Assembly: GCA_021847995.1 (NCBI GenBank)
Contig: JAJZNE010000040.1
Span: 1 to 35,934, forward strand
Direction of reading: 5' to 3'
DNA from: Pseudomonadota bacterium
Lineage (GTDB): Bacteria > Pseudomonadota > Alphaproteobacteria > Acetobacterales > Acetobacteraceae
DNA: 35,934 nucleotides
The notes below the pieces were generated by a model. That model saw nothing but the letters and a program-made list of their open reading frames with translations. It was not told the origin of the DNA and did no database searches. This document shows positions 19,584 to 28,151 of the stretch, in pieces; position 1 is the stretch's first letter; every line of letters begins with the position of its first letter. The position numbers and the translations under genes are program-made.

Positions 19584-19763
19584 ATGAGGCAAAGACAATC
19601 GTCGAGGCTGCAAGACCCCTTACCGGCCTTCTTCCAGGACGGCGGCAACGGCAGGACAATCCATGCGGCGCGGCAGGGAACGCATGCTGTATCTGGTCGC
19701 TGCGATGCAAAAAGCGCAATCGTTTTTAAAGTTGTTCTGTACCGGAATGAAGAAAGGGCTTAG
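19584..19763 (+). CDS. Possible small ORF, unknown
   Basis: A 59-codon frame starting with ATG directly after GGAGGACGAA, the best ribosome binding site in this spacer. The product (MRQRQSSRLQDPLPAFFQDG... ending VFKVVLYRNEERA) is basic, has no signal peptide or membrane helix, and matches nothing I recognise. The ribosome binding site is the only support; codon usage in the second half is unlike neighbouring genes. Confidence 0.2.
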   Translation: MRQRQSSRLQDPLPAFFQDGGNGRTIHAARQGTHAVSGRCDAKSAIVFKVVLYRNEERA

Positions 19764-19845
19764 CATGCGAGGATACCTTTCACCTATGGTTGATGGAACC
19801 TCGGATGGAATAACCGTTGGCATGCTCGTTGACGACAAAGTTATT

Positions 19846-19873
19846 TTGTTTCGCTGCACCGCAAGATGATAAT
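19846..19873 (+). promoter_or_regulatory. Candidate promoter for the initiating-transferase operon
   Basis: TTGTTT (19846-19851), 16 bp, then GATAAT (19868-19873). The -10 matches the sigma-70 consensus at five of six positions and the -35 at three. A start near 19880 would leave about 75 bases of leader before the ATG at 19955. Confidence 0.3.
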
Positions 19874-19954
19874 TCTTGGCCGTGACGACCAAGTGCTTCA
19901 CGTCGCGACCATCCGACCCCCACGAGCCACGTCACACACGTACGGTTGAATTTG

Positions 19955-21451
19955 ATGGACGATGCCATGAGCCGGATCGGCCCCACGCTGCGCCCGGCGG
20001 TTCTGCGGGCCTCGCACGCTTCCGCCGCGAGCCTGCTCGACGTCGGGCTGACCGCGCCGCCGCTGCCGCCGCCGGCTGCGAGCCTGGCGGCGCTCGTCCT
20101 CGATGCCGCGGTCTGCGGCGGCATGCCGTTCCTTGCCGCCCTGCTTGCGCCCGATGCGCCGGGCCTGCCGCGGGTGGGGCGGCTGGCATTGCTGCTGCTC
20201 GCCCTGGCACTCGGTGCCGCCGGCATTGCCGGTGCCTATGCGCATCCGCTCCTGTTCCGGCGCGGCGAACAGGTGCGCGCCATGCTGCGTGCCGGCGGCG
20301 GGGCGCTTGCCGTGCTCGCGCTGGCGGCGACGCTGCTCGGCACGCCGGAGGATCTGGCGCCGGTCTGGGCGGCCGGCGCGGCCGTGCTGGTGCTCGGCGG
20401 CCTCGTCCTGGGACGGGTTGGCCTGGCCCGCGCGCTGGGCGGCAGGACCGGGCAGCGATTCGCGCAGCGCACCGTGATCGTCGGCAGCGGCCTCGCGGGT
20501 GCGCGGCTGCTGCGGTTGCTGCGCCAGCTCGACGAACGATCGGTGCGCGTTCTCGGCGTGGTCGATGATCACGCCGATCCCGCCGACGGACTGGTCGAGG
20601 GGGTCGCGGTGCTGGGGCCGGTCGGGCATCTGCTCGCCCTGGTCCGCCGCGGCGCCGTGGACGAGGTGGTGCTCGCCATGCCGTGGGCGGAGGAACGGCG
20701 CATCCTGGAACTGATCGACACGCTGTCCGATTATCCGGTGCATGTGCGGCTCGCACCCGACCTGATCAGCTATCACTTCCCGCGCCGCGGCCGCCTCGAT
20801 CTGCACGGCCATCCGGTCCTCGATGTCGCCGAGCGGCCGATCTCGGGCTGGCGAAGTGTCATCAAGCGGGGCGAGGATCTGCTGGTCGGCGGCCTGGGAT
20901 TGCTGCTCTGCGCGATCCCGATGGCGCTGATCGCGATCGCCATCCGGCTCGATACGCCGGGCCCGGTGCTGTTCCGCCAGAAGCGCATCGGCTTCAACAA
21001 CCGTGAGTTCGAGATGCTGAAATTCCGCACCATGCACCATCACATGGCGGAGTACAGCGTCCGCCGGCAGACCACGCGCAACGACCCTCGGGTGACGCGG
21101 GTGGGGGCGCTGCTGCGGCGCACATCGCTCGATGAATTGCCGCAAATCTTCAACATCCTGCGCGGCGAGATGTCGGTGGTCGGGCCGCGGCCCCATGCGC
21201 CGGGTACCCGCGCCGGATCGCGGCCGTTCGAACAGGTGGTGGACCGCTATGCGGCGCGCCACCGGGTCAAGCCGGGCCTGACCGGACTCGCCCAGGTGCG
21301 CGGCCTGCGCGGCGAGACGCGCACCGAGGACAAGCTGATCCGGCGCGTCGAAAGCGACCTGGAATACATCGAGTCGTGGTCGCTCTGGCGTGACATGGCA
21401 ATTCTGCTGCGCACCCTTGTCATCGTGCTGCGGATGCACAATGCCTACTGA
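19955..21451 (+). CDS. Initiating sugar-1-phosphate transferase (GumD/WcaJ/ExoY type)
   Basis: A polyprenyl-phosphate hexose-1-phosphate transferase of about 498 residues that starts each repeat unit by loading a sugar (often glucose or galactose) onto undecaprenyl phosphate. The N-terminal half has several membrane helices and a CoA-binding-like/Rossmann segment (TVIVGSGLAGARLLRLLRQL). The C-terminal catalytic domain begins near residue 300 with KRGEDLLVGGLGLLLCAIPM and contains the signatures GPVLFRQKRIG, FEMLKFRTM, RRTSLDELPQ, GEMSVVGPRPHAPG and VKPGLTGLAQV. The start is uncertain among TTG 19946, ATG 19955 and ATG 19967, with no clear ribosome binding site. The stop overlaps an upstream ATG (21441) of the next frame. 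First gene of a four-gene plus-strand operon. Confidence 0.93.
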   Translation: MDDAMSRIGPTLRPAVLRASHASAASLLDVGLTAPPLPPPAASLAALVLDAAVCGGMPFLAALLAPDAPGLPRVGRLALLLLALALGAAGIAGAYAHPLLFRRGEQVRAMLRAGGGALAVLALAATLLGTPEDLAPVWAAGAAVLVLGGLVLGRVGLARALGGRTGQRFAQRTVIVGSGLAGARLLRLLRQLDERSVRVLGVVDDHADPADGLVEGVAVLGPVGHLLALVRRGAVDEVVLAMPWAEERRILELIDTLSDYPVHVRLAPDLISYHFPRRGRLDLHGHPVLDVAERPISGWRSVIKRGEDLLVGGLGLLLCAIPMALIAIAIRLDTPGPVLFRQKRIGFNNREFEMLKFRTMHHHMAEYSVRRQTTRNDPRVTRVGALLRRTSLDELPQIFNILRGEMSVVGPRPHAPGTRAGSRPFEQVVDRYAARHRVKPGLTGLAQVRGLRGETRTEDKLIRRVESDLEYIESWSLWRDMAILLRTLVIVLRMHNAY

Positions 21452-21518
21452 ACCCGTCGCGTCCCTCGACGCGCCCGCGCCCGAACCCGCCCCCACCCGG
21501 AGCGGCCGGAGGAATTCC

Positions 21519-23807
21519 ATGTTGCATATGCCGACCGAGATCGCGGCCGACGCCACGCCGCGCGAACGGCGCCGGCGCTATCACGGCAGCAGCCATGCCG
21601 GCAGCGATGCGGGCCGCGACGCCCGTGCGGCTGCCGCGGCACAGCTTGCGATGGCGGCCTCGGCGCTGCGGCGGCGCAAACTGCCGCTGCTGATCTGCGC
21701 CATCGCCATTCCGCTGATCGCCTTCGTGGCGCTGAAGCAGGTCACGCCGCGCTACACCGCCGAAGGCTCGGTGCTGTACGAGCCGTCGCAGTATGCGGCG
21801 CAGGAGCTGCAAAGCATCCTGCACGAGGATCCGATGACCGATGCGGTGATGGCAAGCCAGGCGGAGGTGGTGCGCAGCCTGTCGGTCGCCTCCCGCCTGA
21901 TCGACCGCTATCATCTGATGGACGATCCCGAATTCAACTGGACGTTGCGTCCACCCTCCCTGCTTTCCCGCCTGGGTCACGGGGCGCGTGGCGTATTGTC
22001 GGCGCTGTTCGATCCGGTTTCGCCCTCGCTCGCCGCCGTGTTTGCGCCGCATGTGCCGAAGGCGCCGCCTTCACCGGAGGAAGTGCGTCATTCCGTCGAG
22101 CAGGCGGTGCAGCAGGCGATCGTGGTCGAGGCGCTGCGTCAGTCGCATGTGATGTCGGTCAAGTTCACCTCCGTTGACCGGCAACTCGCGGCCGACGCGG
22201 TGAACACGGTGATGGAGCTCTACATCACCGACCAGCTGGCGGCGAAATTCCAGGCGGTGAAGTCGGCGAGCCAGTGGCTGGAGACAAGGGCGCAGGAACT
22301 GCGCAAGGAAGTGCAGTCCACCGAGGACAGGATCGCCGACTACAAGGCGCGCAGCGGGCTGTTTCAGGGCGTGCAGGCCGGCCTCGATACCGAGCAGATC
22401 AGCCGCATGACCACCGACCTGCTGGCCGCGAAGAACGACCTTGCACAGGCCGAAGCGCGGCTCGATGCCGCGCGCGGCAAGCAGGGCGCGTCGGCGCAGG
22501 CATCGGTGGCGCCGAACGTGGTGCAGTTCCGCGTGCAGATGGACACGCTGAACGCCCAGTTGCAGTCGCTGCTCAGCCGCCTCGGCCCGAACCACCCCGA
22601 TGTGGTGAGCCTGCGCAACCAGATCCACGACCTGGAACGCTCCCTCGGCAGCGAGATCGGCCGCACCGTCTCCGCCGCCGATGCGGAAGTGCGGGCCGAC
22701 AGGGCGAGGGTGGCCAGTCTCGAGTCCAACCTGAAGCTCGCGCAGTCGCAGGTGGACAAGAACAACCAGGCGATGATCCCGCTGAATGCCATGCAGCGCG
22801 ATGCCGATGCTGCACGTACGTTGTTGCAGGCGGTGCTGACGCGCGTGCAGCAGACGGCGCAGCAGAGCGCGATCGAGAAGCCTGACGCCCGCGTGATCTC
22901 CGAGGCGCTGCCGCCGCCGGAGCCGTCGTTCCCGAAGATGAAGATCCTGATTCCCGCCGCGGCGGCCTTCGGCATCGCGTTCGGGCTGCTCGTCGTTTAT
23001 CTGCTGGAGGTCGCCGACAGCACATTCCGCAGCGGCGATGATGTCCGCGCCGTGCTCGGGCTGCCCTGCTTCGCTCTCGTCCCTGCGGTGCGCCCGAAGC
23101 TGCTCGGCCGCATCCGCATGGAGGATTATGTGGTGCGCAAGCCGCTGTCGCCGTTCTCGGAGCAGATCAGGGCATTGCGTGCCGGGCTGTGGCTGGACAG
23201 CGTGCATCCCAAGATCGTCGCCATCACGGCGGCGCGGCCGGCCGAGGCGAAGACCACGACGGCGATGGCACTCGGCCGGTCGAGCGCGATGAACGGGGAA
23301 CGGGTGCTGGTGCTGGACTGCGACGTACGTCAGCCGAGCTTCGGGCGGCTGATGCGCGCCGAACACAGCCGCGGCATCGTCGATTACCTCCTCGGCCAGG
23401 CCAACCTGGAGGAGATCATCCGGCGCGACCGGCTGACCGCGATGGACTACATTCCCGCCGGCACGTCGAAGGCCAATTCGCTCGGCCTGTTCATGTCCGA
23501 CGCAATGACGGAATGCCTGAACCGGCTGCGGCGCGATTACGATCTGGTACTGCTCGACGCGCCGCCGGTGTTCGCCATGACGGACGCGCGCATCATTTCC
23601 CGGATCGCCGATGCGACGCTGCTGTGCGTGCGCTGGCGCGAAACGCCGCGCAGCGTCGTCTCCCGCTCGCTCGATCTGCTGGATGAGGCGGATGCGCGCG
23701 TGATCGGCGTGTCGCTGACCCGCGTCGATCCGCGGGCGCATGTCCGCTCCGGCCATTCCGACGCGGAGGTGTACCATCCGCGCTACGGCGGCTATTACCG
23801 GGAATAG
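21519..23807 (+). CDS. Wzc/GumC-like polysaccharide co-polymerase with C-terminal tyrosine-autokinase domain (altered P-loop)
   Basis: A 762-residue inner-membrane protein that sets chain length and links polymerisation to export. Membrane helices lie at about 55-72 and 475-497; between them are the periplasmic Wzz-like region, coiled coils (about 250-450) and the GNVR-type segment. The cytoplasmic BY-kinase domain has Walker A' (VLVLDCDVRQP, about 599), Walker B (LVLLDAPP, about 676) and a tail with Y752, Y756, Y759 and Y760. The Walker A reads AARPAEAKTT: the Gly before the catalytic Lys is Ala577 (codon GCG at 23247-23249), whereas Wzc and CapB have GK(S/T). K578 and T579 remain. ATP hydrolysis may therefore be weakened or changed. 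The ATG at 21519 is chosen because GGAGGAATTCC precedes it; an upstream ATG at 21441 overlaps the transferase stop. Confidence 0.93.
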   Translation: MLHMPTEIAADATPRERRRRYHGSSHAGSDAGRDARAAAAAQLAMAASALRRRKLPLLICAIAIPLIAFVALKQVTPRYTAEGSVLYEPSQYAAQELQSILHEDPMTDAVMASQAEVVRSLSVASRLIDRYHLMDDPEFNWTLRPPSLLSRLGHGARGVLSALFDPVSPSLAAVFAPHVPKAPPSPEEVRHSVEQAVQQAIVVEALRQSHVMSVKFTSVDRQLAADAVNTVMELYITDQLAAKFQAVKSASQWLETRAQELRKEVQSTEDRIADYKARSGLFQGVQAGLDTEQISRMTTDLLAAKNDLAQAEARLDAARGKQGASAQASVAPNVVQFRVQMDTLNAQLQSLLSRLGPNHPDVVSLRNQIHDLERSLGSEIGRTVSAADAEVRADRARVASLESNLKLAQSQVDKNNQAMIPLNAMQRDADAARTLLQAVLTRVQQTAQQSAIEKPDARVISEALPPPEPSFPKMKILIPAAAAFGIAFGLLVVYLLEVADSTFRSGDDVRAVLGLPCFALVPAVRPKLLGRIRMEDYVVRKPLSPFSEQIRALRAGLWLDSVHPKIVAITAARPAEAKTTTAMALGRSSAMNGERVLVLDCDVRQPSFGRLMRAEHSRGIVDYLLGQANLEEIIRRDRLTAMDYIPAGTSKANSLGLFMSDAMTECLNRLRRDYDLVLLDAPPVFAMTDARIISRIADATLLCVRWRETPRSVVSRSLDLLDEADARVIGVSLTRVDPRAHVRSGHSDAEVYHPRYGGYYRE

Positions 23808-23925
23808 CGGCGATCATGGCGGGAAAGTTATGGTTGCGAACGGCGCGGCGATTGTCCTTGATCCGCAATAGCAGATCGGGCTACCGTTGCCGGTGTCGCT
23901 CAACCCTGGGTGCTGCCGGCGTTCC

Positions 23926-24129
23926 ATGCTTGTCACGAACCCACCGTCCGGCCCTGCATCGCTGCGGCAGAATGAAGGACCGCACGCCGCCGTCGCCGAC
24001 GTGCAGGAGCCTCCGCCGGCCGACGATGAGGGGGACGAGTTCGCCGCGATGCGGGGCCTTCTCCTCGGTTCCGCGCTCGGCGCCGCGTGCCTTGCTGTGC
24101 TGGCGCTGGCGGGATGGTGGCTGCTCTGA
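23926..24129 (+). CDS. Small single-pass membrane protein, unknown
   Basis: 67 residues. The N-terminal part is soluble and acidic (VQEPPPADDEGDEF), and one C-terminal membrane helix follows (GLLLGSALGAACLAVLALAG, then WWLL at the end). It sits between the autokinase and ligase genes on the same strand, as small tail-anchored proteins sometimes do in exopolysaccharide loci. No family is recognised and no strong ribosome binding site is visible; an earlier ATG in the same frame lies at 23887. Support comes from the clean membrane helix and the operon position. Confidence 0.5.
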   Translation: MLVTNPPSGPASLRQNEGPHAAVADVQEPPPADDEGDEFAAMRGLLLGSALGAACLAVLALAGWWLL

Positions 24130-24174
24130 TCCGGCGGGCCTAAATCGCAATCCGGCATCACGGGTCGGGGGCGG

Positions 24175-25632
24175 GTGAGCGTGTCCGCCTCCCGCATCGG
24201 CACGCGTCCCGCCGCCCGCCGCCGGCCGCCGCAACCCCCGCCGCTGATCGACGGCGGCGGCGATGCGCCCGGCCTCGTGCTGCTCGGGATGGCCGCGTTC
24301 CTGGCGGCGCTTGCCGCCGGATCGCTTTATAATCCGCGGTTCCTGCCCCTGTTCCTGGCCGCCGGCGCGCTGCTGTGCCTGGCGGTGCCGGTGCTCCGCT
24401 TCCCTGTCACCGCGTCGGTCGCCTGGCTGCTGATCGCCGCCACCACGCCGGAGATGTGGCTCGGCGAGTTCATCGGACAGGAGAACCTGCTGATTGCCGG
24501 CGTGAAGCTGGCCGGGCTGGCGCTGGTCGCGGTGTGCATGCTGCGCTACGGCGCCCGCTTCGATCTGTTCAATCCGGGCTTTGCCTTCATCGTGATCTTC
24601 GTCATGGGCCTCGCCCACGGGCTGTGGCCGACGATGACGCTGATGGACAGTGTCCGCTCCCTGCTCGGCTCGGCGGCGCCGTTCGCCTTTTCCTTCAGCC
24701 GCCTGTCGCGGCGCTGGTGCAATGCGCTGATCGGCGCGACGGTGTGGGTGCCGTCGTTCATCATCGGCTTCGGGCTGGTGCTTGCGGTGCCCGGCATCCG
24801 TCCTCTGTTCACCGGACTCGACGGCGTCATGCGGCTGGCCGGGCCGACGCACCCGGCGTTCCTGGGAGGATTCGCGGCGACCGGCGTTTATGCCGCGCTG
24901 GTGGAATTGTACCGCGACGGCCGCAACCGGAACGTCGTCGCCCTGGTGATCAATTTCGTCATCCTGGCCCTGTCGGGCGCCCGCGCGCCGCTGGCCTGCT
25001 CCCTCGGCGTCACCGCGTTCGCCTTTTTCGCGCTGCGGGCGGAGGTGTTTCCGGCCCGCCGGCGCCTGCCGCTGATCATGCTCGGGGCGCTGGCGCTGCC
25101 GGTGCTGGTCGCCTTCGCCAGCGGATCGAGCGCGATCCGTCTGCTGAACGTGCTTTCCAGCGATGCCAACAATCTTTCCGGTCGCGACCTGATCTGGCCG
25201 GAGTTCCGCCACGCCTGGGATCTGTCGCCGATGTTCGGCTGGGGCATCGGCGCCGCCAAGTCCGTCATCGATCCCGACAGCCTGCTCGCCAAGCTGCTCG
25301 GCACCACCGCGGCGCACAACGAGTATCTCCGCGTGGGAGTGGAGGGCGGCTATGTCGGCGAAACCCTGCTGCTCGTCACCCTCGCGCTGTGGGTGACGCG
25401 CTGGACACGCGGCATGCGCCGCACCGACCGCTTCATCATGCGCGCCGTCTTCATCGCCTTCGCGGTGCATTCCCGCACCGACAACACGCTGATCGCAGGC
25501 ACCGCCAGCATCATGTTCGCGTGGGTTTCCGCCGTGTTCGCCCGCGCCGCCCTGGAGCGGGAGGCGGCGCAGGGTGCCGCGGCATCAGTCGTCAGTGCCC
25601 ATGCCGACCAGGAGGCCGCGCAGATAGCCTGA
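24175..25632 (+). CDS. O-antigen ligase / Wzy-type polymerase family membrane protein
   Basis: A 485-residue protein with about 10-12 membrane helices, matching the Wzy_C (O-antigen ligase) family. The long periplasmic loop near residues 335-395 carries the hallmarks LSGRDLIWPEFRHAW, MFGWGIGAAKS and AHNEYLRVGVEGGYVGE, including the conserved Arg and the His of AHNEYL. In a Wzx/Wzy system it probably polymerises repeat units; ligation to lipid A core is the alternative. The start is GTG at 24175 (or GTG 24181). A proline/arginine-rich cytoplasmic N-tail of about 30 residues precedes the first helix. The 3' end overlaps the convergent GT2 gene by 48 bp. Confidence 0.9.
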   Translation: MSVSASRIGTRPAARRRPPQPPPLIDGGGDAPGLVLLGMAAFLAALAAGSLYNPRFLPLFLAAGALLCLAVPVLRFPVTASVAWLLIAATTPEMWLGEFIGQENLLIAGVKLAGLALVAVCMLRYGARFDLFNPGFAFIVIFVMGLAHGLWPTMTLMDSVRSLLGSAAPFAFSFSRLSRRWCNALIGATVWVPSFIIGFGLVLAVPGIRPLFTGLDGVMRLAGPTHPAFLGGFAATGVYAALVELYRDGRNRNVVALVINFVILALSGARAPLACSLGVTAFAFFALRAEVFPARRRLPLIMLGALALPVLVAFASGSSAIRLLNVLSSDANNLSGRDLIWPEFRHAWDLSPMFGWGIGAAKSVIDPDSLLAKLLGTTAAHNEYLRVGVEGGYVGETLLLVTLALWVTRWTRGMRRTDRFIMRAVFIAFAVHSRTDNTLIAGTASIMFAWVSAVFARAALEREAAQGAAASVVSAHADQEAAQIA

Positions 25633-26610
25633 GGCAAAGGCGAGCGCGCAGCGCTGGCGGATCATCGCCGGCGTGCGCATCGGATAGAGCGCGAGCGGCG
25701 CCCGCAGGGCGGCATGCAGCACCATGCGCATCCCCTTGACGAGGGCGCTGCCCCGACCGTCGAGGCGCGCCGCCACCATTGCCTCCGACACGCCGCTCCA
25801 GAACTGGCGTTGCAGCAGCCAGCGCGGGGTCAGCCGGGCGGCCTGGATGCTGTGGGTGACGATGATCGCCGGGTCATAGTGGATTTCATGGCCGGCGTCG
25901 CGCAGCAGGCGCATCACCCACGCCTCCTCCCCCGACAGCAGCTTGGCGCCGATGCGGCCGAGCCGCGGCGGAAAGCCGCCGACGGCGCGCAGGGCGGCGG
26001 TGCGGAACACCATGTTGGCGCCGTACGGCTCGACATGGCGCGGCAGGCTGCCGTCGCCCACCTGTCCGGGGCGGCTCCAGCTCAGCACCGTCAGCGCCGG
26101 GATCAGTTCGGCGGGCCACCAGCGCGGGCAGGGCGCTTCCCACGCCGGCACGATCGGGCCACCCAGCGCCGCCGCGCCGGCCGGAAGCCGGGCGATGCAG
26201 GCCGCGATCGCCCGCGCCCAGTCCGGCGCCACGCGGGCATCGTCATCGATATAGGCGACCCACGGCGTTGTCGCCGCGTGGAGGCCGGCATTGCGCGCGC
26301 GCGACAGGCCGGCTTCGGCGACGCGCAGCAGGGCCGCCCCATGCGCCGCGGCCAGCGCCGCGATTTCGGCCGCAGCGGCGGGGCCGGAGGCGCTGTCGAC
26401 CACCAGCACCCGCCAATCCGCGCCGGTGACGGCGTCGTCGGGGGAACGCCCGGCCTCCAGCGCGGCGAGGCAGGTCGCCAGATAGCGTGGGCGCTCATGC
26501 GTGCAGACGATCACGGTCAGGAATGGCACGGCCACGACAGTGACTGCCCGCGGCAGCGACGCCGCCGGTGCGGTTCCCGCAATCGCTGCCACGTTGTGCC
26601 CCCCTGGCAT
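25585..26610 (-). CDS. Family 2 glycosyltransferase
   Basis: A 341-residue inverting GT-A enzyme that should add a sugar to the lipid-linked repeat unit. The N-terminal nucleotide-binding region is FLTVIVCTHERPRYLATCL, followed by VLVVDSAS, GLSRARNAGLHAATTPWVAYIDDD (the DxD metal site near residue 122) and LSGEEAWVMRLLRDAG (the usual catalytic ED-type region). C-terminal segments are amphipathic or membrane-associated. The ATG at 26610 lies 4 bp after the stop of the upstream small secreted protein. A GTG at residue 7, preceded by AGGGGGG, is an alternative start. The sugar donor cannot be told from sequence. Confidence 0.92.
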   Translation of the reverse strand: MPGGHNVAAIAGTAPAASLPRAVTVVAVPFLTVIVCTHERPRYLATCLAALEAGRSPDDAVTGADWRVLVVDSASGPAAAAEIAALAAAHGAALLRVAEAGLSRARNAGLHAATTPWVAYIDDDARVAPDWARAIAACIARLPAGAAALGGPIVPAWEAPCPRWWPAELIPALTVLSWSRPGQVGDGSLPRHVEPYGANMVFRTAALRAVGGFPPRLGRIGAKLLSGEEAWVMRLLRDAGHEIHYDPAIIVTHSIQAARLTPRWLLQRQFWSGVSEAMVAARLDGRGSALVKGMRMVLHAALRAPLALYPMRTPAMIRQRCALAFASGYLRGLLVGMGTDD

Positions 26611-26614
26611 GCCT

Positions 26615-27046
26615 TCAGCGGCCCTCGATCGGTTTCAGGTCGGCCGGGTCGAGCGGCGTGGTGTAGTTCGGCGTCGGCTCCGCATAGCCGGTCTGATGCT
26701 GCTGGCGCTTCTGCTCCTGGTTGGCAAAATAGCCGTGGAGCTTGGGCTTCTGGGCGGCTTGATAGTGCTGTGGCACGAATTTTCCCTGGGCATCGAAATG
26801 CGGCCCCACCAGACGCTGCCGGGTTCCGTCGGGCGCCTGCACCGTCGCGGGCGGTGCAGCCTGCCCCTGAGCGGGATAATCCTGCGCCCGCGCGGAAGCG
26901 GCGATCAAAACCGCAAGAGTTGCCGCCGCCAGCGCAATCTGCCCGCTTACATTCGCGCTAGGCTTCCTGCGCGGTGCGGCTCTCTGTGGCGTGTGCGGGG
27001 CATTGCGGCCGTTGCAAGTGGGTGATGCCGTCCGGCGATGAAGCAT
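26615..27046 (-). CDS. Small secreted protein, unknown
   Basis: A 143-residue protein with a long basic N-terminal region (about 33 residues, rich in Arg and Pro) followed by a signal-type hydrophobic stretch (IALAAATLAVLIAASARAQ, cut near residue 54). The mature part is hydrophilic and Gln/Pro-rich (FDAQGKFVPQHYQAAQKPKL, then NQEQKRQQHQTG). No family is recognised. The ATG at 27046 is the only usable start before the signal. It is head-to-head with the acyltransferase and overlaps that gene by 9 bp. Probably co-transcribed with the GT2 gene 4 bp downstream. Confidence 0.65.
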   Translation of the reverse strand: MLHRRTASPTCNGRNAPHTPQRAAPRRKPSANVSGQIALAAATLAVLIAASARAQDYPAQGQAAPPATVQAPDGTRQRLVGPHFDAQGKFVPQHYQAAQKPKLHGYFANQEQKRQQHQTGYAEPTPNYTTPLDPADLKPIEGR

Positions 27047-28126
27047 GTTCGTGACCTTACGTGCTGCCGCGCGATCTTCGCGGCGTGGGTTTTCGCGTAC
27101 CATCTCAACCTCCAGGCGCGCTACGCGCCGGAGGCGGGATGGGCCGGCGCCTTCGTGCAACGCGGCAACCTGGGGGTGGACGGCTTTTTCATCCTGTCGG
27201 GCATGATCCTCGCGTATGCGCATCCTGACCTGGCCCCCGGCCTGGCCGAGGCGCGGCGCTTCTGGGGCAAGCGGCTGGCCCGCATCTATCCCGTGCATAT
27301 CGCCATGATCCTGGCGCTGGCGCTGCTGATCGGCAGTGCGTGGGTCTTGCAGGTGCATCCGCGGGATCCGGACCGGTTCGGCGTCGGCGAACTGCTGCGC
27401 CACCTGGCGCTCGTGCATGCGTGGGGGTTCAGCGACCGCTGGGCGTGGAACTATCCGTCGTGGTCCATCAGCGCCGAATGGGCCGGATATCTGGCGTTTC
27501 CGCTGCTGTGGGCGCTGCTGCGCGGCCAGAACGGTACTGGTCTCGCGGTGATACTGCCACTCACATTACTCGGCGCGATCCTTGCCCGCATGGTGGCGAG
27601 CCGTCATGGCCTGTCGCTGACCTTCGACGGCGGGCTGATGCGCTTCTTTCCCGAATTCATCGCCGGCATGGCGATCCTGCCGCTGCTCAGGCTGCTGCCG
27701 CGCTGGTTCAACGGCCAGGCCATTGCCCTGCTCGCTGCCTGCGGCGCCGTCGCGGGCGCGATCGCGAACGCCGAAGTGGCGACGATCGCGGCGATGTGGC
27801 TGTTGCTGGCGGGCCTGATGCTGGCCGGCATGCAGGGGCGGGGCGCACTGCTCGCGCGCATTCCCGGCCTCGTCTGGCTCGGTGAGGTTTCCTATTCCTA
27901 CTACATGTCGTTCGCGCTGGTGGAAACGTTGCAGGCGACGCTCTGGCGGCATCTGGCCCTGATGCCGGCCGCGCACAAGGCAGTTTACGTCATCAGCACC
28001 ACGGCGCTGACGCTCGCGGTGGCAACCGTGACCTGGCTGCTGGTCGAGCGTCCGGCGCTGCGTGCCTATGCCTCCCTCACCCGCCGGCGCGAGGCCGCGG
28101 CGCTCGGCTATGCCGCCCGCCCATAG
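27038..28126 (+). CDS. Acyltransferase-3 family membrane protein
   Basis: A 362-residue membrane acyltransferase with about ten helices. The conserved N-terminal catalytic area is RDLTCCRAIFAAWVFAYHLNL (His28-type active site in the first helix), followed by RGNLGVDGFFILSGMILAYAH and RLARIYPVHIAMIL. Such enzymes O-acylate exported polysaccharides, so this second acyltransferase probably decorates the same polymer as the one at 16698-17876. The ATG at 27038 begins immediately before the conserved motif, which supports it despite a weak ribosome binding site. Its first 9 bp overlap the divergent small secreted protein gene. Confidence 0.92.
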   Translation: MKHVRDLTCCRAIFAAWVFAYHLNLQARYAPEAGWAGAFVQRGNLGVDGFFILSGMILAYAHPDLAPGLAEARRFWGKRLARIYPVHIAMILALALLIGSAWVLQVHPRDPDRFGVGELLRHLALVHAWGFSDRWAWNYPSWSISAEWAGYLAFPLLWALLRGQNGTGLAVILPLTLLGAILARMVASRHGLSLTFDGGLMRFFPEFIAGMAILPLLRLLPRWFNGQAIALLAACGAVAGAIANAEVATIAAMWLLLAGLMLAGMQGRGALLARIPGLVWLGEVSYSYYMSFALVETLQATLWRHLALMPAAHKAVYVISTTALTLAVATVTWLLVERPALRAYASLTRRREAAALGYAARP

Positions 28127-28151
28127 TGGCCGCGGCGGTGACGGCGCCGGA

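Larger units (their letters stand above)
19406..19954 (+). other. 549-bp intergenic region, locally AT-rich, before the polysaccharide operon
   Basis: Between the flippase and the initiating sugar transferase. From about 19540 to 19900 the composition drops well below the window average, with runs such as gtttttaaagttgttctg and gttattttgtttcg. I see no known RNA family and no convincing protein family. Two weak coding candidates exist: a 59-residue ORF with a good ribosome binding site (19584-19763) and a 40-residue ORF from 19747 to 19869. The right end holds a possible promoter. It may be a regulatory leader, an sRNA locus, or the remnant of an acquired or lost gene. Confidence 0.6.

Noticed and set aside
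19620-19901. 93-residue minus-strand frame in the spacer before the initiating transferase
   Set aside because: No clear ribosome binding site and no recognised motif; kept only as part of the intergenic description.
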